From the NCBI GenBank assembly GCA_030248295.1, contig JASANH010001234.1, forward strand, positions 248,001-312,000: a stretch of 64,000 nucleotides of DNA, written 5' to 3'. A program made the translations under genes and the position numbers. Shown here one piece after another: positions 1-11,456 of the stretch. A model generated the notes under the pieces. It was not told where the DNA came from. It was given only the letters and a program-made list of their open reading frames with translations, and ran no database searches. Source of the DNA: Mesodorylaimus sp. YZB2_4. Taxonomy: Eukaryota; Nematoda; Enoplea; Dorylaimida; Dorylaimidae. Each line of letters starts with the position of its first letter. Position 1 is the first letter of the stretch.

Positions 1-46
1 ACACGCAGCCATTTCGGGAATGTAATATGGCTTTGTTTATTTGCAG

Positions 47-436
47 ATTCCTGAATGCTTTTCCGCGCGCTTGCAAGGACGATCCGATCGCTATATTGGG
101 CTTATGCGCATTGGCCATATTCAATCCGTCGAAAGTGGAAGAAAAAGATCGAGAATATGTTCAGCTCATGTACGATTACTATTCCAGCTTATTGGCGCAG
201 TAAGTAGTTGCTTGTGGGTTGCTTACAGTTGATTGTGTTTACAAAATGCAATCGATTTTAGATATTTGGAGAGCAAATTCGATGTGGACAAGGCGCGTAG
301 ATTGAAAGAGAGTCTGCTGGGTTTCTTGGAAGCGTGTCGTCGGCATAGTGCGTCCGTGTTGCCCGAGGTGGTGATGGAATTGAATGAACAGAGTATGGAA
401 CCGTTGATGATCGAGACGCTTGGTTATAAGTACTGA
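47..436 (+). CDS. NR1J-type nuclear receptor, C-terminal part of ligand-binding domain (5' end outside window)
   Basis: Two exons are visible, 47-199 and 262-436, joined in phase (acceptor TTTGCAG, donor GTAAGT, acceptor TTTTAG, stop TGA). The encoded segment contains ILGLCALAIFNP, then a helix ending in YDYYSSLLAQ, and a C-terminal block ending LMIETLGYKY. It aligns by eye with the last two exons of the three complete receptors at 2016-6061, 27624-31562 and 35801-38995: the (A)xxxFNP motif of the ligand-binding domain and a final LMIE-type activation helix. The zinc-finger half lies upstream of the window. By family it should be a nuclear, ligand-regulated transcription factor, but which ligand cannot be read from this fragment. 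It sits head-to-tail with the next receptor, suggesting tandem duplication. The family call is confident only because of the paralogues. Confidence 0.75.
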
Positions 437-1730
437 TCGAGCGAGAAGGACCTCGTATTTTGGTGGATTTGTGATTCAGGTACCGGTACTGTCTTGGATT
501 GAACAATGGATACCTCGGAGAAGAATGAGTTGCAGGGTGAGCATTTGGGAATGGATGGATCGTCAGAGTTGTCAGTACAGGCGTGGACTTATGACTGTCT
601 TATTTAGTGTGGGAATGATCAAAAGGGTATTTATTTGATTGTATTTCTTGTACTGTTGTTTTAATGTAGCGTAATATTGTGCCCCTGAACCTGGTTGGAT
701 GTGGGACCCGTATTATTGATTGAAGCCTTGTTCTGGTCTCGGTTAGACTTCTATGTTCAAAGTAGGCCGTTATAGTTGGTGTTGGAGTGTGTGTATTGTG
801 GTGTGTAACGGGTTTCATATTGGCTCACGTCATTTGATTTCAGTATGTGGCATGTGTCGAGAGTATGAGTAAATGAGAGATGGACTGGGAGGGTTGTACT
901 TGCTGATGGGATAGCATCCCTCGATATTTGGTATGTGCTTGTCTTTGAGTCCTTTGAGTGTGCGTCTGACAGGAAACTGGTTCTAACTGGCTGACAGTTG
1001 GCTTTGGGTCTGACTGGGCTGCGCGATTACGGGTGGGTAGGAGGGCGAAGTGCGGTTAGTGCTCTTCCGTAGAAGGCGGTTTAGTCAATACAGTGGATGG
1101 CTGGTGATGCATTAGAGGGAACTGCAGAGCAGTTCTGGCTCTTCTATTGACAAATGTGCGTTGGCGTGAGCACTCCAGTCCATTCTCCAGTCGTCGTGTT
1201 TGAAGAGCGAAATGTGGCGTGTGAAAAGTGCTCGAATGGCAAGTTACGCTATGGCACGTCTCGCTATGCCTGGTTGGCAAGAGATGGATATTTCAGTTGC
1301 ACATCGAGTCAGCTTTTTTCGATCCCCTGCAGCTTGGTAATGTAACAATAGGAATGTGGATGAATGCCCCTCGTGGCCGCTATTCATGCTCAGCGTGTCC
1401 GCTATTGATTATAGGGGTGACCATGGGTGCCCAGTTTCTAGCCTACTTGTTCCCACGCAAATTCTTGATGATGAGGTAGCCTTAGCGCTCGCTACCTTGG
1501 CGACGGGCGAAAATGGAAACCCGATAAGGCGAGGGAAAACGTGCCGTTGCCGACTTGGCAAGCGAACCTCTTCTCTCACGTTGTCCCTAGTGCGTTGGCA
1601 TGGGTGATGGCACCCTCTGCAGCCTGCCTACTCGCTTTGATATGCGCTAGTTGGAGAGAGTGGCGTGTTTCTTCTCCGTTCTTGCTTCTCGAGGTCTCTC
1701 ACCGTACTGCAATGCTGCTATCGGCGTAGA
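437..1730. other. Intergenic, no gene recognised
   Basis: Between the two tandem receptors I see no exon with a coherent domain, no splice-bounded coding stretch and no clear repeat copy. Open frames here are short and have no recognisable motif. Confidence 0.5.
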
Positions 1731-1734
1731 AGGC

Positions 1735-1744
1735 TATATTTAAA
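1735..1744 (+). promoter_or_regulatory. Possible TATA element of the 2016-6061 receptor gene
   Basis: TATATTTAAAG lies about 280 bp upstream of the chosen ATG at 2016. A TTACAG acceptor-like sequence ends about 10 bp before that ATG, so a 5' untranslated exon plus intron would place this element at a sensible distance from a start site. It is a sequence match only. Confidence 0.3.
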
Positions 1745-2015
1745 GAAGACGAGCACTCGCGACTTGTACTCGAGAACAATCACTTTTGACCTTTTCTGCC
1801 TGGCCTGAACAATCCCAATTTGGTCGGAACTCAGACAGTCTAATTTTGTTAGCTAAGTAGGGGTGTGGTGTCCCTGAGTGCCTGTTTCGATGTCACAAGT
1901 GAAAGTGGCGAGCTGAAGGGGTACCCTAGCTAATCCTAGCCGCATGTGACTCTGATTTAGCTTGCTGAGACCTGAAGTCATTGCCTTGACTCATTATGAT
2001 TACAGGTTGCAGAGA

Positions 2016-5000
2016 ATGGACCGACCGCGTCAGGTGAAGTTGGAACAAGATGCCCTGATGAATTCATTCGTGTCGTCCTACGATCAAGATCGACTGATCG
2101 ATGCTGGCCGAAGTTTGTCCACGTCGTCTGAGAATTCGAACGACTTGGCTCAAATGCAACGATTGTCGAGAGGATCGGCCGACTCGAAGATTTGTCGAGT
2201 ATGCGGCGATAAAGCGTTGAGTATCAATTTCAATGTAATCACATGCGAATCGTGCAAGGCCTTCTTTAGAAGGAATGCGTTAAAGCCCAAGGTAAGAGGG
2301 AACGGGTGCTTGATTTAGGACGCTAGGATGGGCGGGTGACGAGAATTTCTCATAGTCAGCCACGGGTAATTAGGCGTATGGGGAATAGCGACCTACACTC
2401 ACTGGACTTCCCTTGCCCTGAAGTAGATTTGAATTTGAATTCCCGCCAATTCAGTTATCTGCCGCTACTCATAGGTTCGAGCTCACTGTACTGTACGATG
2501 CTGTATTGGAGTATATTTTAATTTGGATTCCCGCCAATTCAGTTATATACAGTAACCCGTAGGTTAGAGCGCACTGTACAATAGTGTAATGGTGTGGGGC
2601 ACTTACAGCCGGACTTGCAAAGTATAGGTGTCGATGATACGAGCGTAAGGGATGCAAAAGGTCGTGGCGAGCGACATACTTATGTTCATTTTAACAGCAG
2701 TCTGCCCCCCTGCTCTCGCGGGAGTGCTCCTGTCGAATTGGGTATGGTGTGAGGCACATGAGATGTGAAAATGAAGAAAGGCTTTTTTAGTGAGAGTCTG
2801 ATCTAGCGAAGAATGCATGCCCTATTAGTCTTTAGCGTGGCCACTAACCGAGCTATTGACTGGCCTGTAAGCAAATGCCATACACCTGTTTGAGATAAGA
2901 ACTAGGTATTAGACTATTAATGACGTTCTATCCGGGCGGTGCTTGTGAAATATGAAGCGAAGATGGTCGCTATGACGACTTTGCATTGAAGAGTAGCTGC
3001 AAGAATGCCATTAGGCGGTGTTGGCTTTTATCCCTTGTCACCTGCTAATCTCGTGTTCAATTTCAGGAATTTCGATGTCCGTTCACTGGACAATGCGAGA
3101 TTACGATGATTTCGAGAAAATTCTGCAAAAAGTGTAGATTGAAGAAATGTTTTGACGTAAGTGTAGTCACTCGTTTGTGCTGTAGATAAGCCCGTAGGCC
3201 TTTGTAATTCTAGGTTGGCATGATGAAAGAGTGGATAATGACGGATGAAGCGAGGCTACAAAAGCGGCAGCTGATTGAAAGTAATCGAGAAAAGCGGAGG
3301 AAATTGTTCGTTGATACAACGCCTCCCGTTAAGATACGTCGAAAGTAAGTCTGAGTTGACCCGGAGAACTGGAGAATGTTCTTGAGGACGCGAGTAAGGC
3401 GCGTACTTATCGTGTTTGCGATTGATAGGTGTTGACTTGAATACGTGACTTGGGATAGATTGGCGTGACTAACTTTTTAGGCCTGGTAGATGCACCGCAT
3501 ATATTTATGTGTGATGGGGCAGGACTGGAGTTGCATCCATCCTCGTGGTGCCTCGAGGCGTGGGCATGTTGTGTTCTGGTCACTGTCCAGGTCTCGAACC
3601 CTCTTCCGTGGTAGACTACATAGGCTTCAACCTGGGGGGAATACCTATCCGGGTCTCGACCCTTCTTGCGTGAAACCTGCGCGAGGCCTGAGCCCTTTCG
3701 ATTTTCCAGAAGGATCAATGCTGGGTACCTTCCGTACTAGGGGGACTGCTAGGTAGCCTGTGTTACGTCAGAGACCCGGGATGCATTCGCGCGATGTCGA
3801 AGATTCCCCTGGGGGTCCCTTTCCCATTCCGCAAGACCTGTTCTGGTGTGCCGAGGTGGTGGGGATGAAGGATGAGCCCAGGCGTGACCCTGACCTGGGT
3901 CGAGTGGCTTCCAGCTCTGCCAAGCGTATACAGCCTTGCCACACCACCCATGCGAAGCGGGCGCTAATTGTGTTTTATCTTTTAAGGAGCTCGAAGATAG
4001 AAATTTTTGATTCCCCTCCGGCGACGTCGAGTAGTATGTCATCTGATGAGCATCAGTTGGATACGCCCGGTTTTTTTAATGGAAGCAAGCAAAGTGGCGA
4101 TGGCGAGACATTGCTATCTGATCCTCTCGGTTTGAGTGGGGGCGTATCGAGTGCGGACAGTATAACCATACCCAAGTCAGTGCTGTTGAATTTGATCAAT
4201 CGATGTCAGCAGAATAGTCAGAACGCGTGTCCGAAATGCCCGCCGCCGCCCGTCTTGACGCGTGCATTGCAATTGTACGAAGCTGGTGGTTTGGACGGTT
4301 TGGAATCGATGGACGACAACGCGGCCAATGCCTTGTTCTTCAAGTGCATATGTTCGTGCGCTTGCGGAGCCCATCCGCCGCCATCGAACGATATGGAATC
4401 GAAGGAAGAGAGGACGGAGATGAGTATAGATGGAACTGATACGACTTGTGTCAAGGAAGAAGAACTGAAACAAAGTTGTTATCGATCGGCCATGGAAATG
4501 GACTCGAATGAGATGCCGCATTCGTCGGCCAGTGCGTTTCGTCCTCTCGATTATAATCGAGCCAGCACTTTTGGCTATGCTAATAATGACGGCGGGCAAA
4601 CATCGAGCGCGTTGGATATGTCCGCAGTGCCCGGTGTGGCATCGACCGCATATCCGACAATGCCGACTGGTCCGATCCAACTAGACGCGCACGTTGTGCA
4701 AGAACTGATCAGGGCTAGACGCGCCTTAGTGGATGGATTGGCGGCCGAATTGGGATACGCAACTCCGACGCTGAGCGTCGATTTGCATCAGCAACATTCG
4801 AAATATGTAATTACGAATCCAGTGGAGGCGATTAAAACGGTAAGGAGAAAACTGGGATCTTGTATGGGCGGGATGAATTGGCTGGTTTATTTCAGGCGCA
4901 TAGTTACGCCATGAGGATCGTCGAAGTGAATAAGATGCTGTCCACTTTCCGAGTTCTTTCATCGGCCGATCAAGCGGCGTTATTGCAAGGTGAGTGAAGG

Positions 5001-6061
5001 ATGGGGAGGGGATGTCACGTGACCGGCAGAGGCTGGAACTTGGATGGGATAATGATGTCTACACTGTCGCAATTCATAGTTTAATGATACTGTGAGTTGC
5101 GACGGTGTACACAAAGGTTGAGTTGGCTGACGCCGTTGTGCATGGCGTAATTAGAGGGCTCTCGTGCCATGCCTTGTTCAACACGTGAATGGCTCAATTA
5201 TTAGCCGTCGCCCGCATCCGCCCTCTGACGACCTATGAGTCGTAGGAGAGGATAGAAATAGCAGGTCATTAGAGGACGCCCTAAGAGACCTCACGGACTG
5301 CTGTGACCTATCGTCTTGTTGTAGGTGGTATGCGAGAGTTGACTATACTGATTAGCGTGGGCAATTACAATCACGAAGTGGATGCTTGGCAGCCGTTCGG
5401 TCGACATCAGCCCTACTTGATGAGACCGGATATATTGAACGGACTGAACTCGGATTTCTTCGATCATCATATCAAGTAAGATAAATAGTTTAGTTTTAAA
5501 GAGGAGATGTAAGATTGATTTATTTTAGCTTTGTCCGATCGTTCTCCCCGCAATGGTCGTCTGATGAATTTCTCATGCAAATTATGGCCGCTATTTGCCT
5601 GTTTGATCCGACTCGGCCCGGCGTGGTCGATAAGGAAGCTATCCTGAGGCAACGAGAGTTCTATTATCGCCTTATGAAAGAGTAAGTGGGTGGGGTAAGA
5701 TGAGAGTGACATGGTCTTGGGTGATGTATCTTAAAAGTTTGATCGGTCGGGATTAGAGTCCAGTTTAAAGGCTGTGGATTCCTAGTTCAGATCAAGCTTT
5801 GGAGTATTTTGGAAAATTTGGGCAGTTTTGCAAATTGTACCCGCAATGTACGGGTCAGGAGAAGGCGGGCCATGACGTGCTTTTGTTCTTTTCAGCTACC
5901 TGGTGAACCTGTATAGCCAAGCAGAAGGCTTACGAACGTTTGGTGAGCTTGAGAATCGATTGCAGTGGCTACGTCGTAGTGCGGACCGGATGTGGTGTTC
6001 GTACCACATGGAATTGTCGTCGCACGATTTGACTCCCCTTATGATCGAATTGTTGTATTGA
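2016..6061 (+). CDS. NR1J-type (HR96/DAF-12/NHR-8-like) nuclear hormone receptor
   Basis: Eight exons: 2016-2291, 3067-3156, 3214-3344, 3987-4839, 4896-4989, 5325-5475, 5529-5681, 5896-6061. All phases agree and give about 637 residues. Zinc finger 1 (about residues 60-92) reads CRVCGDKALSINFN then TCESCKAFFRRNALK. Finger 2 is the separate 90-nt exon, with CPFTGQC and FCKKCRLKKCF. The P-box ESCKA is typical of NR1J receptors. A basic hinge follows (VGMMKEWIMTDEARLQKRQ), then a long Ser/Pro-rich linker with a CPKCPPPP and a CICSCACG motif. The ligand-binding domain ends in LTPLMIELLY. NR1J members act in the nucleus as lipid or xenobiotic sensors; the ligand here is unknown. The start is the first in-frame ATG, just after an acceptor-like TTACAG. 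Exon sizes almost match the receptor on the minus strand at 35801-38995. Confidence 0.88.
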
Positions 6062-6576
6062 AGTATTTGAGTCGTTTTTGTTGCCGCACGATGGCTAGGC
6101 GGGTATATGCTAGGGTTTTCAATGTTTTGTACAGAGTGGTTGGGACTGATGAGCAGGTTTGTGTTGGCGTAGGATGCCAGTTGTGGGGTGTATGTAGAAG
6201 TGTCATATACCTCCTGTATTGCATACCTGACTGACATATGGGTAGTGGCCAGGTGTCATAGTGTCGTATCGATTTGTCGGGGTAGCCTACGTTTTGCTCT
6301 GTTTCGAAGGTTGTATTTTGTTTTCAAGTGGTTTTTGACGTGGCTCATTGTGTGGCTAGAAGAGTAGGACTAGAATAAGTACATGGTAGGGATGTGATAG
6401 GGAAGAAGAGTTTACTATGTTTCGTGGCTATTCTATTGGACCATTGAATGTAGCGTATCGATTAAAGACCTCTATGTAACCAGGCACTCAATGATTAGCA
6501 TAAAAGTAGATGAACAGACACGGCAGTCCTTGCTTGAATGGCGATGGCTATTGCGGACGGCTCGCCGGTGTCGGCT
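6062..6576. other. Short intergenic spacer
   Basis: Convergent 3' ends of the receptor and the calponin-repeat gene meet here. I see no further coding exon and no recognisable repeat. Confidence 0.4.
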
Positions 6577-7053
6577 CTATTGTTGAGCGTAGTATTGTTG
6601 TTGGCCTTCGTATGGCTCGGCCTCGTCGGTGTAGAAATCATCCCAAACACGGTGCAAATGTTTGCCGTTGACATCACGTGGCGATCCGAATCCGGTCATA
6701 CCCTTCTGACTGGCGAAGCGGTTGGTGCCGTACTGCAATGGGATGATGCCATCGCTTTGGCGCAGTTGGGCCACATTGAAACGGGAACGATGGGATCCGC
6801 GCAATTCCTGGTACGGACCACCGCCCACACCGGCCACTTTAAATTCGGGTACGTGAGGTTGGTAATAGCCTCCTCCTTGGGCGCCCTGCGGCTGTGGTGG
6901 GGCCGGACTGTAGTAGGGCTGCTGGCGTTGTTGGGGTGCTCCTTTGACGGCCGCCTGCAACGTCTGTTCCTGGGGACCACGAAATTGTTGTTGGGGGGCC
7001 TGGAACTGTTGCTGAGGAGCCTGTTGGCCTTGAGGTTGACCGAAGCCCGGCAT
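6577..7053 (-). CDS. Calponin-repeat protein with Gln/Pro-rich N-terminus
   Basis: A single-exon frame of 158 codons plus stop begins with ATG (MPGFGQPQGQQAPQQQ). The first half is Gln/Pro/Tyr-rich and low complexity. Near the C-terminus comes a clear calponin-family repeat: GIIPLQYGTNRFASQKG, then MTGFGSPRDV and a tail of the GKHLxRxWD type. Nematode and arthropod calponin-like proteins (Mp20/Chd64, CLIK/OV9M types) carry this repeat, which binds actin filaments. The calponin-homology domain of true calponins is absent, so this is a repeat-only protein or the last exon of a larger gene. On the minus strand an AAAATAAAAG element about 100 bp upstream could be a weak TATA. A muscle or cytoskeletal role is inferred from family only. 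Confidence 0.7.
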   Translation of the reverse strand: MPGFGQPQGQQAPQQQFQAPQQQFRGPQEQTLQAAVKGAPQQRQQPYYSPAPPQPQGAQGGGYYQPHVPEFKVAGVGGGPYQELRGSHRSRFNVAQLRQSDGIIPLQYGTNRFASQKGMTGFGSPRDVNGKHLHRVWDDFYTDEAEPYEGQQQYYAQQ

Positions 7054-8538
7054 AGTGTCACACGGGGGATATACAGCGAGGAGGAAGAAGCGAAGGCGAC
7101 TGCGTAGAGTACCGTCAAGGAAACGAGAATAAGATTCCCCGGCGCGAGCTAGTCGAAGCTTTTATTTTTCGTTGGCCCAGAAACGAGCTTTGTGGCAGGA
7201 ATAGGGCGACTGGCGCGTGTAAACTAGCTCCTCGAATGCTGGAGAAGCCTTCTTCACCATCTCACCTTAGCACGATCGGTTGAAACTCACACGTCGCTGC
7301 TCGCTGCTAGACCGAGGTAGCCGCTTGGTGGAACAATTTTCGACAACGTTTGGCGAAGGAAGGCCTTGAAAGTTACGAATTCCGACCTAGAACAGTGACT
7401 CAGTTGGCGAAAAGTTTTTATGGTGCCGAGTATTAGCTCCAAACGATAAGCGAACCCGGGCCATGCCAACTGGCTCCCAATCGTCAACACTTTTTCCAAA
7501 CTTTGCTTTTCCTTACGCAGAGTGGGCTCGAGGTTCGCTCGAGGTTGACGCAACGAGGGTCTAGCTAGGCCCGTGCGAAGCGTATTTTAAGAATCGCAGA
7601 CTGCACGGTTTCGTCATTTTCCGAGAGCTAGTTCCAATCCCGACGTGTCGTCAGCCTGAGCTTTTACTTATCAAAAAACCCACCTACCGGAGTTTAGCTA
7701 CGCCAGTTATACCTGTGCTGACGAATAGAAGTTGGCACAAAACAATCACCGGCACACAAAGCCAATGCTGGCACAAACGGGTTTGCTACCAAAATAAATA
7801 TGTTCACACACTTTCTTAGCTGCAGTGTTCTTCCATGAAAAAATATCCGACTGCAAAAAACATTGCAGCTGCCATTGGGATGAGAGTGAGGAGTGCAAGT
7901 TGACGAATGCACTTCTCATTTCTTGGTGGCATTTGATGGAGAGGTCAAATTTGAGAAGTCATGGGTATACTTTGTGTGTGCGATGCATCTATTACGTACA
8001 CTGGTGCACAAATGGATTCTCTTTTAGTCCTACTACTGTATATCCAGCGCAGCATGGGGCGGGTTGGAGACACGCGCATGGCGGGACTGCATATGCTTGC
8101 GCAAGACACATGTGCAAATGGTAGCTTCCTGAATAAGCTCTCTGACAAAGCAACTGATGGAGTGGGAGAAAGAATAAAGTCCGCCCAGAGATCGATGATG
8201 AGGAAGAAAAGAGCCTGGATTCCACAATGGAACTGGAAGACTGCTTGGAGCTGTTTTTGAAAGTGGATCGAAGCTATTCTGTGTTGGAACAGGTGCCATG
8301 CCAACAACGTGGGCTGACTGGCTGACTGGGGTGGATGGTGCCAACTATTTAGCTTAACTGATAGGCATCATGTGGTGTCCTGAGGGAGGAGGGGTAATGT
8401 TAAAGGCAGTTTTAAGGCAGCTGTTTTCGAGTGCCCGTTGGAGGTAATAGAATTTAATGACCAGAACAGATATAGAGTTCAGGCATAACGAGGAGCAGAA
8501 GCAGTATATGATAAGGGAAAGCGGCCATGATAAGAGCA
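7054..8538. other. Intergenic, no gene recognised
   Basis: Upstream region of the calponin-repeat gene and downstream region of the minus-strand MAM-like gene. Several open frames overlap around 7.9-8.3 kb on both strands, but none has a domain, consistent codon pattern or splice-supported continuation. Confidence 0.4.
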
Positions 8539-9271
8539 TTATGAGTGTTTATCACTGCAGACGCTGCCGTCCTTATTCAACACTTCGATGCTATCTACGC
8601 CGACCCAAGCACCTTGGCCCAAGTTTCTGGCCACGAACATGATCTGAAAAGGATGATGCTTTGATATAAAGCAGTTCTGCTGTAAATGCCCCTTTGTACT
8701 CGGCTGGTCAGCTACAGGTGCGGGTTCGACTCCCGGCAGGGGTAACACTTTTACAAATTCATGGCTGTATGCTAATCATATGCCAGTGTTTGAGCTCGTT
8801 GAGATGTGGTCCCTAAGAATATTGACGTACCCTTCGTGGGACTTTCGATGCTGGCAATGCCACAGAGGCTTCTTCCCAGTTTTCCAAAACTTTTCTTATT
8901 TTGAATTTGAAGAAGCACCCGCCTTCCTTGCCGTAATAGCACACTTGCAAAATGGAGCCAGGTACACGAGCGTGGTACTTGAATCTTAACTTTTTGCCAC
9001 CTCGAGAGACGAAAGTGGGCGACGAGAAGGCGTAACGTTGCGTGCGAGTGAGTACCAGGCCCTGGGCCACGGCGTAGCCACCCAATGGAGGCAATTTGCC
9101 ATCTCCATCTTGATTGACTAATTGTAGGACGGCATTGGTGGCCAACTTGCTGCTGTGGTACCACTCCTTGAAATGGCTGGCTAAATTGAGCAAATTTGGA
9201 TCACTGAGTGTGTAATTACAGGTGCGGCCACCATTGAAATTACAAGGCAACACTTCACATGTATTGTCCGG
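8539..9271 (-). CDS. Secreted MAM-like domain protein, paralogue of 11457-12252; first exon not found
   Basis: Two exons can be joined in frame: 9271-8831 and 8643-8539. The donor is GTACGT, the acceptor TTTTCAG, and the stop TAA. The first begins PDNTCEVLPCNFNGG and continues with a segment containing LPPLGGYAVAQGL, KLRFKYHARVPGSILQVC and VLENWEEASVALP. The second gives FVARNLGQGAWVGVDSIEV. Every block has a counterpart in the plus-strand gene at 11457-12252, so the fold is the same: a MAM-like jelly roll of about 170 residues with conserved cysteines. A consensus acceptor (CCTTTCAG) sits immediately before PDNTC. I could not find an upstream exon with ATG and signal peptide in 9272-9600. 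It may be further away, or lost, in which case this is a decaying copy. A tRNA-like fragment lies inside the intron. Confidence 0.65.
8691..8748 (+). repeat. tRNA-like fragment in intron (truncated tRNA pseudogene or SINE piece)
   Basis: The segment begins TGCCCCT and ends AGGGGTA, which pair as an acceptor-like stem. It contains GGTTCGACTCCCGG, a B-box/T-arm. It is only about 58 nt long with no room for an anticodon arm, so it is not a functional tRNA. Confidence 0.5.
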
Positions 9272-11340
9272 CTGAAAGGGCGAGAGAGCAATGAGTAATG
9301 ACTATGGAGGCAGTCGATTTGGAACAGGCATGTTCCAGCATGTCCACGCCACCTGTGTAGAGATTGACTATCCGGACTGCTCTACCTGCTTTCTAGAGCC
9401 TGTCTGTGAGTGTGTACTGTACACGGCCTCTGTATGAGCGACCGTTTTACTATCCCGCTACATCATGAGTGAATACGCTTTCTACCAAACCTCACCTACC
9501 AGCTGGCCTATAATTCAGTGTTCAGGCTACTGACAAGAGACTAAACAATGTATTGCTAAAGCAGAGCTAGAAGTACTGTCATATGCGCATAGTTAAAGCC
9601 TAAATCGCATTACAGAGTGCCTTGTGGTGGTCCTCTCGTGGGGCTCTACAGTGCGGTAGTAAACGGTTGCCTCTGCTACTCCTTCCAGGTCTGGATCGCT
9701 TGGCAGTGTTGACAGTCCACACTAATGCCACGGTGGGAAGAAATTTCTGTGGTTCCAACACGGAACCAAGTGAAATTTTCAGACCCCCTAGGCCCCTGCA
9801 TAGCCAGGACAAGTCAACTGTTAGGACACCTAAATCTTGTCTTGCGTGCATTCGCTGGTCATGGCGACTTGCCAAATCAGCGTTTTGTCTTGAGCGAAGG
9901 TATCCCAAACAAGTTGGCCTTCCCTAATTTTTATGCGGACCCTGCAATTGAATCCATAATTTCTTGCTACTCAGGCAACAAAAATGGTTCCGTAACTTGT
10001 ACTGTGGAAATCGTGCTTTCAATGACAACCTATGGAGCTCTCTGAGGCAGGGAATCTTGGCGATGACTGAAAACTCTTGGCGCAACATGCTGGACTGTCC
10101 TACAGTAAATCCACCTCTACTTACAGCATTTTTTTCTCCGTTTACACCGGGCGTACCACCTGGGACTACAGCTCTCCAATCAGGCACATCCACTTGCAAA
10201 GAGATCCCTAAAACAACCTAATCCTGTTATCTGCTCGCATTGGTTCCACTGCAATCTTACCAAACAGGGCAAACATCCACAAGATCCAAATGACGTTTGG
10301 TGTTTCGACACACATTTTTTCGCTCGTTCGTGAGCCTAAACCAATGAACTTTCGTTTTCTGTGCAGTGTTCTTGTTTGGACTCCTTTTAAAGACAACTGC
10401 GCGACTCGTTTCTGCAAAAGTACCCACTTGCAACCGGACACAGGAATAGTGATCGAAAGACAGTGCAATTGGCACTTATATTTCAGTGGATTTGATTACT
10501 TTGCGTGGGTGATGTGGTTGGGGAGCGGGGGAGGACGCGCAGTACACAGGGCGGGGCGTGGCTAGAGCACTTTGGACTAGATGCATGGTCGCGATAGCCT
10601 AAAGCTAGGACATAGCTAAGGTATCCGTAAATGGAAATATCCACCAGCAAAGCAAGGTGTCCCAAAGTTCTTTCCTCTGTAAATTCCATGGTCAAAAGAA
10701 TCTGCATCGCAAAGGGACTTGAATTTTGGAAAGTGTGTTAAGTACGCCCGCAGCATAGACAAATGCGACGCCACGCCATAATTTGCATGCACTGGAGGTC
10801 TTGTTCAATTCACTCAAAGGCAGTGTTTTCTATGCGCCTACCACACCCATAAAAGTGTAATTGGACACACCACACCACACCCTCTTTCAAAAGTGAACCA
10901 CGCCCAAAAAATTCAATTTTAGAACTTAGTCAATCATTATATTTGGAAAATTATCTTGTTGGATCGAGAAGTTTCCATGCCCCATAAAAACATCACGTGC
11001 AAACGGGGCCAAGTTCGTTTCAAAACATATGCCTTAGAGCGTATTTTTGTACTTTTGCGATAAAAGTTCAGTGACTTTTCGAACTTGGCCGCCTACGTGA
11101 ACTGGTCTTTTCTCGCCTTATATGGGTGACGTAGAAGCGCGTGACAATCGGGGAGGACAATTTTATTTTCTGAGCTTGCAAGAAACCAGTTCTCATCTTT
11201 CACTCAACAATGACAAATCCATAGGCTATCAGGCCCACGCTCGTAATGGCATCGCGAGACAAAGCCTTATACGCCAAAAATACGCCCACTGATGGCCCGA
11301 GGGTGATTGCGAATCCGGGACCTCGGCCTGGTGGGAGACA
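9272..11340. other. Intergenic between the two MAM-like genes
   Basis: No supported exon. Overlapping open frames near 9.6-10.5 kb on both strands have no recognisable motif and no good splice junctions. A first exon for the minus-strand MAM-like gene was searched for here and not found. Confidence 0.4.
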
Positions 11341-11349
11341 AACAAATGA

Positions 11350-11357
11350 GTATATAA
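11350..11357 (+). promoter_or_regulatory. TATA box of the MAM-like gene
   Basis: GTATATAAGG sits about 105 bp upstream of the ATG at 11457 and is flanked by GC-rich sequence. It is a strong TATAAG-type match in the correct orientation. Confidence 0.6.
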
Positions 11358-11456
11358 GGAGCGAGCGAAGTTGAAGTCAGCATAGTCAAAAGTGGGATAT
11401 CGAAGAAGTGTCTGGTCGAAAAGATTTTTACTCTGTTCGAATACGAATTTTGAAAA

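Noticed and set aside
4177..4680. Long open frame on the minus strand inside the 2016-6061 receptor
   Set aside because: It is the antisense shadow of the receptor linker exon; composition is His/Arg-rich with no domain, and the plus-strand exon is splice-supported.
6538..7107. Plus-strand open frame of about 190 codons opposite the calponin-repeat gene
   Set aside because: Its leucine/glycine-rich sequence is the complement of Gln/Pro codons; the minus-strand frame contains a clear calponin repeat.
8691..8748. Possible functional tRNA gene
   Set aside because: The terminal stem and B-box are present, but it is about 15 nt too short and has no anticodon arm.
9600..10500. Overlapping open frames on both strands, some about 100 codons
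   Set aside because: No domain, no consistent reading direction, no splice junctions, and frames interrupt each other.
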